DNA of 49,406 bases from Thalassospira sp. (GTDB taxonomy: Bacteria > Pseudomonadota > Alphaproteobacteria > Rhodospirillales > Thalassospiraceae): assembly GCF_002709775.1 (NCBI RefSeq), contig NZ_PAQR01000040.1, positions 1 to 49,406 on the forward strand, read 5' to 3'. The translations under genes and the position numbers were made by a program. A model generated the notes under the pieces. That model was not told where the DNA came from. It saw nothing but the letters and a program-made list of their open reading frames with translations, and searched no databases. The first letter of the stretch is position 1. Every line of letters begins with the position of its first letter. Of the stretch, positions 1 through 8,501 are shown one piece after another.

Positions 1-100
1 GCCGTTTGGCCCGATTGGTGTTGATATCTCTCAGGCCATCACAAAAGAAGATCACGACAAAGAGGAAATGTTCCGACTTAACTTCGGAACCAGATTCTAA
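1..100 (+). CDS. bamA: BamA C-terminal fragment (outer membrane assembly factor), 5' truncated by window
   Basis: Only the last 32 codons are present, in the frame starting at base 2 and ending with TAA at 98-100. The peptide ends in NFGTRF, an alternating strand with a terminal phenylalanine, which is the typical last beta-strand signal of an outer-membrane beta-barrel. Known context: bamA directly precedes ompH/skp and lpxD in most proteobacteria, and that is the order here. BamA inserts beta-barrel proteins into the outer membrane. The next gene starts on the last base of the stop codon, so the two are translationally coupled. The identification rests on the barrel-like tail plus gene order. 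Confidence 0.85.
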   Translation, partial: PFGPIGVDISQAITKEDHDKEEMFRLNFGTRF

Positions 101-678
101 TGAAAATGATCAAATCACTACGTAACCTGCTGGTTCTTTCTGCCCTGATCGGTTTTGCAGCTAATGTGTCTGTGGCACAGGCGCAGGAACCGAACCCGGA
201 CAATTTTGCATCCGTGATGATTGTCGATGTTGCCGGGATCATGCGCGAAGCATCTGCCATGCAGGACGCCCGCAAACAGATCCGCGAACGTCAGGTCGCC
301 TATCAGCAGGAAATCGAAACCCGCGAACAGGGCCTGCGCGACGAGGAAAAACAGCTCGCACAGCAGCGCACGTTGCTTGCCGCAGACGTGTTTCAGGAAA
401 AACAGCGCGCTTTCCAGCAGAAAGTGGCGGACTTCCAGAAATTCGCCCAGGCCCGCAGCCGCGTTCTTGATCAGGCACTGGCAGAAGCCCAGTCCAAGTT
501 CACCCAAGCCCTGAACGAGATTGTCGGTCGTGTTGCCGAAGAACGCGGTGCTAACCTTGTCCTGCATCGCGGGCAGGCCGTGCTGTTTGCAACCTCGATG
601 GATGCGACCAAGGCGGTCTTTGATCGGGTAAATGCCGAAGTGCCGACCATTACGGTTGAATTCAAGGAAGGCTCCTGA
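100..678 (+). CDS. OmpH/Skp-family periplasmic chaperone
   Basis: 192 aa. Residues 1-28 are a signal peptide: a basic start, a hydrophobic core and an AQA cleavage motif before Q29. The mature part, about residues 50-150, is rich in Q, E, K and A and should form the long coiled-coil arms of Skp-type holdases, which carry unfolded outer-membrane proteins across the periplasm to BamA. The length is slightly above E. coli Skp (161 aa), as usual in alphaproteobacteria. ATG at 100 overlaps the bamA stop by one base, and its own stop overlaps the lpxD start by one base, so it sits inside one tight operon. An alternative ATG at 106 would remove two residues only. Confidence 0.9.
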   Translation: MKMIKSLRNLLVLSALIGFAANVSVAQAQEPNPDNFASVMIVDVAGIMREASAMQDARKQIRERQVAYQQEIETREQGLRDEEKQLAQQRTLLAADVFQEKQRAFQQKVADFQKFAQARSRVLDQALAEAQSKFTQALNEIVGRVAEERGANLVLHRGQAVLFATSMDATKAVFDRVNAEVPTITVEFKEGS

Positions 679-1697
679 TGGCGGATGCGCGTTTCTTTAG
701 CCGCAAGGGACCACTCAGTGTCGCCGAAATCGCGGCCCTGACGGAAACAACCCCGGTCAATGCACCCGATGAAACGCGGGTCTTTCAGGATGTCTCGCCA
801 CTGCAGAATGCCGATGGCGATATCCTGAGCTTCTTTGATAACCGCAAATACCTTGATGCCTTCACCAGCAGCAAGGCAGGCGCCTGCTTCGTGCGCCCTG
901 AATTTGTTGAGCGCGCGCCTGACGGCATGGTGTTGTTCACTACCAAGGACCCGTACCGTGCCTATGCCAAGGCCGCGACTGCGTTCTATCCATTTGAAAC
1001 TGGCAATGGCGTTGTCTCCGATCACGCCGTGATCGATCCAACCGCCAAGTTGGGTAAGGGTGTTCAGATCGATGCCGGTGCTGTCATTGGCGCCAATTGC
1101 GAAATCGGCGATGGCACCATTATCGCGTCCAACGCCGTCATCGGCGAGGGCGTTGTTATTGGTGCAGGCTGCAAGGTCGGCGCAAATGCCTCGATCAGCC
1201 ACAGCCTGATTGGCAATCTTTGCCTGATCTATCCCGGTGCCCGCATCGGGCAGGACGGGTTTGGCTTTGCCATGGGCCCGCAAGGCCACGTCAAGGTCCC
1301 GCAGCTGGGCCGCGTCGTCATTGGCAACGATGTCGAAGTCGGCTCAAACAGCACGATTGATCGTGGGGCTGGGCCCGATACCGTGATCGGCAATGGCTGT
1401 CGTATCGACAATCTGGTGCAAATCGGCCATAACGTTGAACTTGGCATGGGTTGTGTCATTGTCTCGCAAGTCGGGATTTCCGGCTCGACCAAGCTTGGTA
1501 ATTTTGTTGTGCTTGCCGGTCAGGCAGGTATTACAGGACATCTTGAAATCGGCGATGGCGCGAAAGTCGCAGCCCAAGCCGGCGTCATGAAAAATATCGG
1601 ACCGGGCGAAACCGTGGGCGGCAGCCCCGCCGTTCCGGTCATGGAATATCATAAACAGACGGTCGCCTTGTCGCGTCTGATACGAAAAAAGAAATAA
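678..1697 (+). CDS. lpxD: UDP-3-O-acylglucosamine N-acyltransferase LpxD
   Basis: 339 aa, normal for LpxD. Third step of lipid A synthesis: N-acylation of UDP-3-O-acyl-glucosamine from acyl-ACP, in the cytoplasm. Residues about 1-105 form the uridine-binding N-terminal domain. Residues about 110-320 are hexapeptide repeats (I-G-x-G-x-x patterns) that fold as a left-handed beta-helix. His251 in [12 protein letters not shown] aligns with the catalytic histidine of the family, and [13 protein letters not shown] near residue 320 is the usual coil that closes the acceptor site. The start codon overlaps the ompH stop. fabZ follows after 11 bases, so the enzyme is made together with the enzymes before and after it in lipid A synthesis. 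Confidence 0.97.
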   Translation: MADARFFSRKGPLSVAEIAALTETTPVNAPDETRVFQDVSPLQNADGDILSFFDNRKYLDAFTSSKAGACFVRPEFVERAPDGMVLFTTKDPYRAYAKAATAFYPFETGNGVVSDHAVIDPTAKLGKGVQIDAGAVIGANCEIGDGTIIASNAVIGEGVVIGAGCKVGANASISHSLIGNLCLIYPGARIGQDGFGFAMGPQGHVKVPQLGRVVIGNDVEVGSNSTIDRGAGPDTVIGNGCRIDNLVQIGHNVELGMGCVIVSQVGISGSTKLGNFVVLAGQAGITGHLEIGDGAKVAAQAGVMKNIGPGETVGGSPAVPVMEYHKQTVALSRLIRKKK

Positions 1698-1708
1698 GGG
1701 CTACACAC

Positions 1709-2158
1709 ATGACCGAACTGGTAAGTGTCGATATCCAGCGCATTCTGGAAATGATTCCGCATCGCTATCCGTTCCTTCTGATCGACAAGGTCATCGACAT
1801 CGAAACCGATGTCTGTGCGACCGGCATCAAGAACGTCACGATGAACGAGCCGCAATTTACCGGCCACTTCCCTCAGCAGCCGATCATGCCCGGGGTCCTG
1901 ATCATCGAAAGCATGGCGCAGACCGCAGCAATTCTGGTTGTCCAGACGCTGGGCGCAGACGCAGAAGGCAAGCTCGTTTACTTCATGAGCATCGATAACG
2001 CCCGCTTCCGTAAACCGGTCACTCCGGGTGATGTCATGCACATCCATGTCACCAAGAAACAAAGCCGTGGCCCGGTCTGGAAATTCGAAAGCCAGGTCAA
2101 GGTCGATGGTCAGGTCGTTGCCGAGGCCACCATCGCCGCGATGATCCGGGATAACTGA
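1709..2158 (+). CDS. fabZ: 3-hydroxyacyl-ACP dehydratase FabZ
   Basis: 149 aa, full length. Hot-dog-fold enzyme that dehydrates 3-hydroxyacyl-ACP in fatty acid elongation. The family motifs are clear: [11 protein letters not shown] near residue 18 and [20 protein letters not shown] with catalytic His53 and Glu67. It lies between lpxD and lpxA as in most Gram-negatives. There, FabZ and the Lpx acyltransferases compete for 3-hydroxyacyl-ACP, so co-expression helps balance membrane phospholipid against lipid A. The spacing is 11 bases after lpxD and 2 bases before lpxA. The ribosome site is an AAGGG-type sequence just upstream. Confidence 0.97.
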   Translation: MTELVSVDIQRILEMIPHRYPFLLIDKVIDIETDVCATGIKNVTMNEPQFTGHFPQQPIMPGVLIIESMAQTAAILVVQTLGADAEGKLVYFMSIDNARFRKPVTPGDVMHIHVTKKQSRGPVWKFESQVKVDGQVVAEATIAAMIRDN

Positions 2159-2160
2159 TA

Positions 2161-2964
2161 ATGTCAAAAGTGCATCCAACCGCCGTTGTCGAAGATGGCG
2201 CGCAGATTGGTCAGGATGTCGAAATCGGGCCCTATAGCGTGGTCGGCCCGAATGTTGTCTTGGGTGATGGTGTCAAACTGCACAGCCACGTCGCTGTCGC
2301 AGGTCACACCACCCTTGGCGATCAGTGCGAAGTCTATCCGTTTGCCTCTGTCGGTCATGCGCCGCAGGACCTGAAGTTCAAGGGCGAACAAAGCCGTCTG
2401 GTCGTTGGCAAGCGCACCAAAATCCGCGAGGGCGCAACCCTTAATCCAGGCACCGAAGGTGGTGGTATGGAAACCACCATTGGTGATGATTGCCTGCTGA
2501 TGACGGGTGCGCATGTCGGTCACGATTGCCATGTCGGCAATCACTGCATTCTGGTCAATAACGGCACGCTTGCTGGCCACGTCTTGGTCGAAGACTTCGC
2601 CATTGTTGGCGGCCTGTCGGCGGTGCACCAGTTTGTCCGTATCGGCAAGCACGCGATGATCGGTGGCATGACCGGTGTTGAAAGCGACGTCATTCCTTAT
2701 GGCTCCGTGATTGGCAACCGTGCCTATCTGTCGGGCCTGAACATTGTTGGCCTCAAGCGCCGTGGCTTTGATCGTGAAACCATCCATTCGCTACGCAAGG
2801 CCTATCGCCTGCTGTTTGCACAGGAAGGCACACTGGCAGAGCGCGTCGAAGAAGTCGCCAAGGATTTTGAGGGCGTCGGTCCGGTGATGGAAATCATCAA
2901 TTTCCTCAAAGCGGAAAGCATGCGTTCCGTATGCACGCCGAAATATGACAGCTCCGCAGGATAA
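2161..2964 (+). CDS. lpxA: UDP-N-acetylglucosamine acyltransferase LpxA
   Basis: 267 aa, normal size. First step of lipid A synthesis: transfer of a 3-hydroxyacyl chain to the 3-OH of UDP-GlcNAc. Residues 1-190 are hexapeptide repeats (left-handed beta-helix) and the rest is the helical C-terminal domain. His121 in GAHVGHDCHVGNH matches the catalytic His125 of E. coli LpxA. NPGTEGGGMETTIG at about residues 95-108 is the usual loop next to the active site. The C-terminal 20 bases overlap the start of lpxI, which implies coupled translation. Confidence 0.97.
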   Translation: MSKVHPTAVVEDGAQIGQDVEIGPYSVVGPNVVLGDGVKLHSHVAVAGHTTLGDQCEVYPFASVGHAPQDLKFKGEQSRLVVGKRTKIREGATLNPGTEGGGMETTIGDDCLLMTGAHVGHDCHVGNHCILVNNGTLAGHVLVEDFAIVGGLSAVHQFVRIGKHAMIGGMTGVESDVIPYGSVIGNRAYLSGLNIVGLKRRGFDRETIHSLRKAYRLLFAQEGTLAERVEEVAKDFEGVGPVMEIINFLKAESMRSVCTPKYDSSAG

Positions 2965-3808
2965 TCCGCAGCCAAAATTGGGGATTATCGCCGGGGGCGG
3001 GGCACTTCCCGCCCGTCTGGCAGGGGCTGCGATTTCCGCTGGCCGCGATGTTTGTATCGTCAAACTCGATGGCTATGCCGATGATCCCGACCTTGATCAA
3101 TATCCGACTGTAACCACGCGCCTTGGCGCTGCGGCCAAAATCCTTGATGCGATGCGCGATGCAAACTGTCAGGACGTCGTTCTGGCAGGCAAGGTCGCAC
3201 GTCCAAGCTTTTCATCCATTCGTCCTGATTGGCGCGCGGCCAAACTTCTGATGAAGGTCGGTTCCAAGGCGCTTGGCGATGATGGTTTGCTTCGGCTTGT
3301 TGGTAAGGAGCTCGAACGCGAAGGTTTCCGACTGCTCGGTGCCCATGAAATTCTCGGCGATCTCGCTGTCGAGGAAGGGGTGCTTGGCAAATTAAAACCG
3401 GACGAGCAGGCAATTTCTGATGCCCGCCATGGCCTAGCCGTTGCCCGTACACTGGGACAAGCCGATGTCGGGCAGGGCTGCGTCGTCCAGCAGGGGCTGG
3501 TGCTGGCACTCGAAGCCATCGAGGGCACCGATGAAATGGTCCGCCGGTCGGCGACTTATAAGCGCGACGGCGTTGGTGGCGTGCTGGTAAAGTCCGCCAA
3601 GCCGCAGCAAGACAAACGTCTTGATCTGCCGGCCATCGGCATGACAACGATCGAAGAGGCCCACAAGGCCGGGTTACGCGGCGTTGCGTTGCTTGCGGGT
3701 GGAACCATGATCATTGACCGGGCAGCTGTAATTGCCCGTGCCGATGCGCTGGGCCTGTTTGTGATCGGTCTGGCTCTCCCGGATGAGGAAGCCCCCCATG
3801 GCGGATGA
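2945..3808 (+). CDS. lpxI: UDP-2,3-diacylglucosamine pyrophosphatase LpxI
   Basis: 287 aa. LpxI (DUF1009 family) cleaves UDP-2,3-diacylglucosamine to lipid X and UMP. It replaces the unrelated LpxH of gammaproteobacteria in many alphaproteobacteria, including Caulobacter. The N-terminus KLGIIAGGGALPARLA is the family's glycine-rich start, and the C-terminal half carries the conserved GVGGVLVKSAKPQQDKRLDL and TIEEAHKAGLRGVAL blocks. It overlaps lpxA by 20 bases and lpxB by 11 bases. No lpxH-like phosphoesterase is seen in the window, consistent with LpxI being the enzyme for this step. Confidence 0.93.
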   Translation: MTAPQDNPQPKLGIIAGGGALPARLAGAAISAGRDVCIVKLDGYADDPDLDQYPTVTTRLGAAAKILDAMRDANCQDVVLAGKVARPSFSSIRPDWRAAKLLMKVGSKALGDDGLLRLVGKELEREGFRLLGAHEILGDLAVEEGVLGKLKPDEQAISDARHGLAVARTLGQADVGQGCVVQQGLVLALEAIEGTDEMVRRSATYKRDGVGGVLVKSAKPQQDKRLDLPAIGMTTIEEAHKAGLRGVALLAGGTMIIDRAAVIARADALGLFVIGLALPDEEAPHGG

Positions 3809-4964
3809 AACCGCGCCACTTGGCCCGAAAATCATGCTGGTTGCCGGTGAAGCATCCGGGGATCAACTGGGCGGTCGCCTGATGGCAGCGCTAAAGGCCA
3901 AGCAGGACCATATCCGTTTTATTGGTGTCGGTGGCCCGCGTATGGAACGTGAAGGCCTCAAAAGCTTGTTTCCAATGAATGAAATGTCGGTCATGGGCCT
4001 GACAGAGGTCGTGCCTCATATCCCGCATTTGCTTAAACGCATTTCCCAGACGGCCGATTTCGCCAAATCCGAAAAACCCGACGTCGTCATTACCATCGAC
4101 GCCCCGGATTTCAGCTTTCGCGTTGGCAAGAAGCTAAAAGGCAAGGGCATTCCGCTGGTGCATTACGTCGCACCATCAGTCTGGGCATGGCGCGAAGGTC
4201 GGGCAAAGAAAATAGCCGGCTTTCTTGATCACTTGCTCGCACTGCTGCCGTTTGAGCCGCCTTACTTCGAGAAAGAAGGCCTGCCAACCACCTTTATCGG
4301 CCACTCAGCGGTCGAAGAGCGTCATGATGGGAATGGTGACAGGTTCCGCACCCAACATGGCCTGAGCCCCGATCAAAAGCTTCTGGCTGTCCTGCCCGGA
4401 AGCCGCAATTCCGAGGTTAAACGCCTGCTGCCTGTGTTTAAGCAGGTCATTGATGACATCGCGACCAAATATCCCGATGCCCGCATCGTCGTCCCGACTG
4501 TCAGCAAGGTCGCCGACACGGTTACCGCAGAAATGCAATCATGGCCGCTTGATCCGATCATCGTTACCACCGATCAGGACCGCCATGATACGTTTGCTGC
4601 CGCCAATTCGGCCTTGGCCGCATCGGGAACGGTGTCGCTTGAACTGGCCATTGCCGGTGTACCGCATGTCATTGCCTATCAGGTCAACGCGATTACCGGC
4701 TGGATCGCAAAGCGCCTGATCAAGATCGATACCGTCACCATCGTCAATCTGGTTCTGGGGCAAAAACTGATCCCCGAATTCCTTCAGGATAAATGCAAGG
4801 CAAAACGCATTACCCCGCGCCTTGAAGCCCTGATGGCAGATGGGCCGGAAAGAGCCATCCAGATCGAGGGCTTTGACAAAGCCTGTACCTTGCTCGGATT
4901 TGGCGACAGGCCGCCCAGCGAAAAGGCCGCCGAACAGATTTTGAAAATCATTGCTAAAAAATAA
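3798..4964 (+). CDS. lpxB: Lipid-A-disaccharide synthase LpxB
   Basis: 388 aa. Family 19 glycosyltransferase that joins UDP-2,3-diacylglucosamine and lipid X into the lipid A disaccharide at the inner face of the inner membrane. The N-terminus IMLVAGEASGDQLGGRLMAA is the family signature; SVWAWREGRAKKIA near residue 125 and the AASGTVSLELA donor-site motif near residue 275 are also conserved. The longest frame starts at 3783, but ATG at 3798 is preferred because GAGGAA lies 7-8 bases upstream and nothing comparable precedes 3783. It overlaps the lpxI stop by 11 bases and is the last gene of the lipid A operon. No clear terminator follows. Confidence 0.96.
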   Translation: MADETAPLGPKIMLVAGEASGDQLGGRLMAALKAKQDHIRFIGVGGPRMEREGLKSLFPMNEMSVMGLTEVVPHIPHLLKRISQTADFAKSEKPDVVITIDAPDFSFRVGKKLKGKGIPLVHYVAPSVWAWREGRAKKIAGFLDHLLALLPFEPPYFEKEGLPTTFIGHSAVEERHDGNGDRFRTQHGLSPDQKLLAVLPGSRNSEVKRLLPVFKQVIDDIATKYPDARIVVPTVSKVADTVTAEMQSWPLDPIIVTTDQDRHDTFAAANSALAASGTVSLELAIAGVPHVIAYQVNAITGWIAKRLIKIDTVTIVNLVLGQKLIPEFLQDKCKAKRITPRLEALMADGPERAIQIEGFDKACTLLGFGDRPPSEKAAEQILKIIAKK

Positions 4965-5039
4965 CCTGTTACGGGTGGCGTCAAATCCGCATTGCAATTA
5001 GGTTCTTCGCAGTGATCAATTCATAACGGAGACAGTGTT

Positions 5040-5480
5040 ATGCGCTACCTGCACACGATGGTACGTGTCGAAAATGTCGATGAGTCGATGAAGTTCTATT
5101 GCGACCTTCTGGGCATGCAAGAGACCCGCCGCATCGAAAGCGAGCAGGGCCGTTTCACCCTGATCTATCTTGCACCGCCGGCAGATGTCGAAAGTGCCAA
5201 GACCACCAAGGCGCCTGAGCTTGAACTGACCTATAACTGGGATCCGGAAAGCTATTCGGGTGGCCGCAACTTCGGGCATCTGGCCTATGAAGTCGATGAT
5301 ATCTATGAGACCTGCCAGAAACTGATGGATGCCGGTGTCACCATCAACCGTCCGCCGCGTGATGGCCGTATGGCGTTTGTCCGTTCCCCGGACGGCATTT
5401 CCATCGAATTCCTGCAAAAGGGTGGCAACCTTGCCCCGGCAGAACCGTGGGCCAGCATGGAAAATATTGGTAGCTGGTAA
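5040..5480 (+). CDS. gloA: Lactoylglutathione lyase (glyoxalase I)
   Basis: 146 aa, VOC-fold metalloenzyme that converts the methylglyoxal-glutathione hemithioacetal to S-lactoylglutathione. The four metal ligands of the short (E. coli-like, nickel-type) class are visible: His5, Glu62 in LELTYNW, His80 in NFGHLAYEV and Glu123 in ISIEFLQ. The length matches bacterial GloA. A GGAG element lies about ten bases before the ATG, and a bidirectional terminator follows at 5531. It stands alone between the lipid A operon and the convergent gltA, so it is probably transcribed from its own promoter in the 75-base gap or by read-through from lpxB. Confidence 0.95.
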   Translation: MRYLHTMVRVENVDESMKFYCDLLGMQETRRIESEQGRFTLIYLAPPADVESAKTTKAPELELTYNWDPESYSGGRNFGHLAYEVDDIYETCQKLMDAGVTINRPPRDGRMAFVRSPDGISIEFLQKGGNLAPAEPWASMENIGSW

Positions 5481-5530
5481 GCTTAAGATTATGCTGGGCA
5501 GGCGACCTTTGGCCCTTGCCCCGAAATACA

Positions 5531-5560
5531 AAAAGGCCCGGAAAATCCGGGCCTTTTCTT
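5531..5560. terminator. Bidirectional rho-independent terminator between gloA and gltA
   Basis: An 11-base stem, AAAAGGCCCGG paired with CCGGGCCTTTT, with a 5-base loop. It has A-rich sequence on the left and TTTTCTTTTTC on the right, so it can stop transcription from gloA (+) and from the convergent gltA (-). Confidence 0.9.
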
Positions 5561-5583
5561 TTTCAGATCGTTGTCTTCGCGAT

Positions 5584-6891
5584 TTAGCGCTTGTTGACCG
5601 GAACGAACGGACGTTCTGCAACACCGGTGAACATCTGACGCGGACGACCGATTTTCTGCGACGGATCTTCGATCATCTCTTTCCACTGGGAAATCCAGCC
5701 GACGGTACGAGCAACGGCGAACAGCACGGTGAACATGCTGACCGGGATGCCCATCGCCTTGAAGATGATGCCCGAATAGAAGTCGACGTTCGGATAGAGT
5801 TTCTTCTCGATGAAGTACTCGTCTTCACGTGCGATGCGTTCCAGTTCCTGGGCAACGTCAAGCAGCGGATCGCTGATGTTGAGTTCCTTGAGAACTTCGT
5901 GGCAGGTTTCCTGCATGACTTTGGCGCGCGGATCGTAGTTTTTGTAAACGCGGTGACCAAAGCCCATCAGACGGAACGGATCGTTCTTGTCTTTTGCTTT
6001 TGCAACGAATTCCGGGATGTTTTTCACATCGCCGATTTCGTTCAGCATGACCAGAACGGCTTCGTTTGCGCCACCATGTGCCGGACCCCAAAGGGATGCG
6101 ATACCAGCCGCAATACATGCGAACGGGTTGGCGCCCGAAGAACCGGCCAGACGAACGGTCGAGGTCGATGCGTTCTGTTCGTGGTCGGCATGCAGGATCA
6201 GGATACGATCCATTGCCTTGGCCAGAACCGGATTGACTTCATAGTCTTCGCACGGGTTGCCGAACATCATCTGCAGGAAGTTTTCTGCATAGCCGAGTTT
6301 GTTGTTCGGGTAACGGAACGGCTGACCGATCGAATATTTGTATGCCATCGCAGCAATGGTCGGCATTTTCGCAATAAGGCGATAAGCCGAAATCAAGCGC
6401 TGCTGCGGGTCATTGATGTCGGTGCTGTCATGATAGAAAGCAGACATTGCACCAACAACGCCGCACATGATGGCCATCGGATGCGCGTCACGGCGGAAGC
6501 CGTTATAGAAATTGCGCATCTGTTCGTGGACCATGGTGTGCATGGTGATATCGTTTTCGAACTGGCTTTTCTCGGTGGCATTCGGCAGCTCACCATAAAG
6601 CAGCAGATGGCAGACTTCGAGGAAGTCGGCATTTTCTGCGAGTTCATCAATTGCATAACCGCGGTGACGGAGGATACCAACGTCGCCATCAATGTAGGTC
6701 AGTTCGGACTGGCAGGAGCCGGTCGAAGTGAAGCCCGGGTCATAGGTGAAATATCCGGTTTCAGCATAGAGCTTGCGAATGTCGATGACAGACGGGCCTA
6801 CGCTACCCTCAAGCACCGGCATCTCGAACGACTTGCCAGTGGCATTGTCGGTCAGGGTCACGGTGTGGGAAGTCTTGGAATTAGATGCCAT
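5584..6891 (-). CDS. gltA: Citrate synthase (type II, hexameric class)
   Basis: 435 aa, typical for Gram-negative type II citrate synthase, which condenses acetyl-CoA and oxaloacetate at the entry to the TCA cycle. Catalytic residues are placed as expected: His272 in [12 protein letters not shown], His313 in [14 protein letters not shown] and Asp370 in NVDFYSG. The N-terminal 50 residues form the small beta-domain seen in NADH-regulated enzymes. An AAGGAA ribosome site lies just upstream of ATG. gltX lies upstream on the same strand, 110 bases away, and a perfect 15-base palindrome in that gap may be an operator. Confidence 0.97.
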   Translation of the reverse strand: MASNSKTSHTVTLTDNATGKSFEMPVLEGSVGPSVIDIRKLYAETGYFTYDPGFTSTGSCQSELTYIDGDVGILRHRGYAIDELAENADFLEVCHLLLYGELPNATEKSQFENDITMHTMVHEQMRNFYNGFRRDAHPMAIMCGVVGAMSAFYHDSTDINDPQQRLISAYRLIAKMPTIAAMAYKYSIGQPFRYPNNKLGYAENFLQMMFGNPCEDYEVNPVLAKAMDRILILHADHEQNASTSTVRLAGSSGANPFACIAAGIASLWGPAHGGANEAVLVMLNEIGDVKNIPEFVAKAKDKNDPFRLMGFGHRVYKNYDPRAKVMQETCHEVLKELNISDPLLDVAQELERIAREDEYFIEKKLYPNVDFYSGIIFKAMGIPVSMFTVLFAVARTVGWISQWKEMIEDPSQKIGRPRQMFTGVAERPFVPVNKR

Positions 6892-6938
6892 GACTATTTT
6901 TCCTTCCCTGTTTGAACGAACACGGTTTCAAGTTGGGT

Positions 6939-6953
6939 GCAGCATAATGCTGC
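6939..6953. promoter_or_regulatory. Perfect inverted repeat upstream of gltA
   Basis: GCAGCATAATGCTGC has 7-base arms around one central base and lies about 48 bases before the gltA start codon. It has the size and placement of a dimeric repressor site or promoter-overlapping operator. No regulator family can be assigned from sequence alone. Confidence 0.4.
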
Positions 6954-7001
6954 GGCGCACCAAGCGCAAACGGGTTATTAGTTTTTCTTAATTCGCTGTT
7001 G

Positions 7002-8408
7002 TTATGCATCGAAATGGCGAATGCGTTTCAGCGTTTGTGTCTTTCCAAGCACAATCATTACTTCGAAGATGCCTGGTGAAGAGTTGGAGCCTGTAAGCAC
7101 CGCCCGCAAGGGCTGCGCAACTTTGCCAAGCTTTAACTCGAATTTCTCGGCGATAGCGCGAACACTTGCGTCAACGTCCTCTTCAGTCCAGCTATCAAGC
7201 GCTTCAAGACTGTTGGCCAGTTCCTTGAACAGACCTTCAGGTGCACCATCAATCAGGGACTGGGCTTTCTCGTTAACGGAATTGACGCCGTCAGTAACGT
7301 AAAAGGCCGAAGAGTCGGCGAGCTCAATAAGAGTCTTGGCCCTTTCTTTAAGGCCTGCCATGCCGTTGATCAAGATTTCTTTTTGCGATGCATCAAGACC
7401 GTCCACGCCAATTTGCTTGGCAATCAGCGGTGCGATCTCGTCTACAAGGCGCTTGTCATCGGCCTGACGCAGGTAGATACCATTCAGGTTGGTCAGCTTC
7501 GCAAAGTCAAAGCGTGCTGCCCCTTTGCCGACATCGGTGATGTCAAACCACTCAATGGCCTGTTCGGCCGAAATGACTTCATCATCACCATGGCCCCAGC
7601 CAAGACGCAGCAGATAGTTGTTCAGCGCCTCGGGCAGGAAACCCATTTCATCGCGATAGGCATCAACACCCAGCGCACCATGGCGTTTCGACAGTTTCGC
7701 ACCGTCCGGACCATGAATAAGCGGGATATGGGCAAAGGTCGGTACTTCCCAACCCATGGCGTCATAAATTACTTTCTGACGGAACGCGTTGGTCAGGTGA
7801 TCATCACCACGGATAACGTTGGTCACACCCATGTCATGGTCATCAACCACAACAGACAGCATATAGGTCGGCGTGCCATCACCGCGCAGGATCACGTAAT
7901 CATCCAGCTGCTCGTTACCGACACGAACTTCGCCCTGAACCTGATCATTGATCACCCCGTCGCCTTCCAGCGGCGCTTTGACGCGCACAACCGGCTTGAC
8001 GCCTTCGGGGGCCTCTGATGCATCACGATCACGCCAGGTGCCGTCATATTTCATCGGGCGGCCTTCTGCCCGGGCTTTCTCGCGCATGGCGGTCAGCTCT
8101 TCGGGCGAGCAATAGCAATAATACGCCTTGCCGGCGTCCAGCAGCTGTTGGGCGACTTCTGCATGGCGGTCGCGACGAGCAAACTGGAAAGTCGGCTCTT
8201 CGTCTGCGGTCAGGCCAAGCCAGTTCAAACCGTCAAAAATGGCATCGACAGCCTCGGGCGTTGAACGTTCACGGTCGGTATCTTCAATCCGGAGCAGGAA
8301 CTTGCCACCGGTATGTTTGGCATACAGCCAGTTATAAAGTGCGGTGCGTGCGCCGCCGATATGTAGAAACCCGGTCGGAGACGGGGCAAAACGGGTAACA
8401 ACCGTCAT
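7002..8408 (-). CDS. gltX: Glutamyl-tRNA synthetase
   Basis: 468 aa class I aminoacyl-tRNA synthetase that charges tRNA-Glu. In many alphaproteobacteria it also mischarges tRNA-Gln for later amidation. The HIGH-type motif is HIGG at residues 16-19 in [17 protein letters not shown]. The KMSKS-type motif is KLSKR at 238-242. CYCSPEEL at about 98-105 belongs to the region that in some GluRS enzymes binds zinc. The anticodon-binding helical domain fills the C-terminal third. It is divergent from comEC and upstream of gltA on the same strand. Many alphaproteobacteria carry a second gltX; only one is in this window. Confidence 0.96.
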   Translation of the reverse strand: MTVVTRFAPSPTGFLHIGGARTALYNWLYAKHTGGKFLLRIEDTDRERSTPEAVDAIFDGLNWLGLTADEEPTFQFARRDRHAEVAQQLLDAGKAYYCYCSPEELTAMREKARAEGRPMKYDGTWRDRDASEAPEGVKPVVRVKAPLEGDGVINDQVQGEVRVGNEQLDDYVILRGDGTPTYMLSVVVDDHDMGVTNVIRGDDHLTNAFRQKVIYDAMGWEVPTFAHIPLIHGPDGAKLSKRHGALGVDAYRDEMGFLPEALNNYLLRLGWGHGDDEVISAEQAIEWFDITDVGKGAARFDFAKLTNLNGIYLRQADDKRLVDEIAPLIAKQIGVDGLDASQKEILINGMAGLKERAKTLIELADSSAFYVTDGVNSVNEKAQSLIDGAPEGLFKELANSLEALDSWTEEDVDASVRAIAEKFELKLGKVAQPLRAVLTGSNSSPGIFEVMIVLGKTQTLKRIRHFDA

Positions 8409-8501
8409 TCACTCTATCCGTTATTTGGATGTTGTCGCTTGTCCTGGGGACTTTTGGCGTGCAGGCTATAGCACAAATGACACGCTGTTGCACCACAGCG
8501 G

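Noticed and set aside
3783..3797. Upstream start for lpxB
   Set aside because: It would add MRKPP without any ribosome site, while ATG 3798 has GAGGAA at good spacing.
5329..6915. 528-codon open frame on the plus strand across gltA
   Set aside because: It is antisense to a full-length, motif-complete citrate synthase and has no family character. Long antisense frames are common in GC-biased coding DNA. The same applies to 34178-35692 (-), 41567-43021 (+), 21733-23067 (-), 23890-25068 (-) and 30204-31355 (-).
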